Origin: an uncultured Solobacterium sp.
Lineage (GTDB): Bacteria; Bacillota_I; Bacilli_A; Erysipelotrichales; Erysipelotrichaceae
DNA: 6,868 bases
Direction of reading: 5' to 3'
Assembly: GCA_900547815.1 (NCBI GenBank)
Contig: URHY01000091.1
Coordinates: 1 to 6,868, forward strand
The notes beneath the pieces are model-generated. The model worked only from the letters and a program-made list of their open reading frames with translations. It searched no databases and was not told the DNA's origin. A program made the position numbers and the translations under genes. This document shows, in pieces, positions 6,850-6,868 of the stretch (its first letter is position 1; every line of letters starts with the position of its first letter).

Positions 6850-6868
6850 CGTCAAATTTTTATTTTTT

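Noticed and set aside
6824..6868. Plus-strand ATGs at 6824 and 6833, in one frame open to the window edge (encoding a phenylalanine-rich start)
   Set aside because: There is no ribosome binding site, and the codons run through a hairpin and U8 tail; this is better explained as a terminator, though the edge prevents certainty.

Overview
The window is AT-rich chromosomal DNA with AGGAG-type ribosome binding sites, TATAAT-type promoters and short U-tailed hairpin terminators. Together with a DarA/PstA-type cyclic-di-AMP receptor, a DUF5011-like Ig/polysaccharide deacetylase surface protein and a Bacillota-type formate-tetrahydrofolate ligase, this points to a low-GC Gram-positive bacterium (Bacillota). 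The look of the proteins would fit a gut Erysipelotrichales-like lineage, but that is an impression and not a demonstrated placement.

Layout. Positions 1-58 hold no assignable gene. A membrane-anchored peptidoglycan-type deacetylase with Ig-like repeats lies on the minus strand (82-1458), with its own terminator at 59-81. A 199-bp divergent promoter region separates it from the plus-strand gene for the c-di-AMP receptor (1658-1981), which ends in its own terminator. A second hairpin terminator and an extended -10 promoter lead into a two-gene plus-strand unit, purD (2103-3335) and fhs (start corrected to 3337, end 5007). These two genes are 1 nt apart and serve purine and one-carbon metabolism: Fhs makes the 10-formyl-THF consumed in the same pathway in which PurD acts. 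The convergent gap 5008-5119 carries three hairpins. On the minus strand follow two adjacent GntR-family regulators with UTRA-like effector domains, transcribed from 6612 to 5869 and then 5842 to 5120, as a probable two-gene operon with a 26-nt gap.

The right-hand intergenic region (6613-6868) is the least ordinary part. It has an extended -10 promoter for the regulators on the minus strand and, on the plus strand, a near-consensus promoter (TTGACA, 18-nt spacer, TATATT). An A-rich element is repeated two to three times across both promoters (candidate operators). About 55 nt after the predicted plus-strand start lies a hairpin with a U8 tail, so this promoter either feeds an attenuated leader for a gene beyond the window or makes a short RNA. 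No target gene for the regulators is visible.

Most of the window is ordinary housekeeping. I found no CRISPR array, insertion sequence, tRNA or rRNA, and no convincing new multi-gene system. The best leads are the regulator pair and its repeat-bearing, terminator-bearing promoter region at the right edge.
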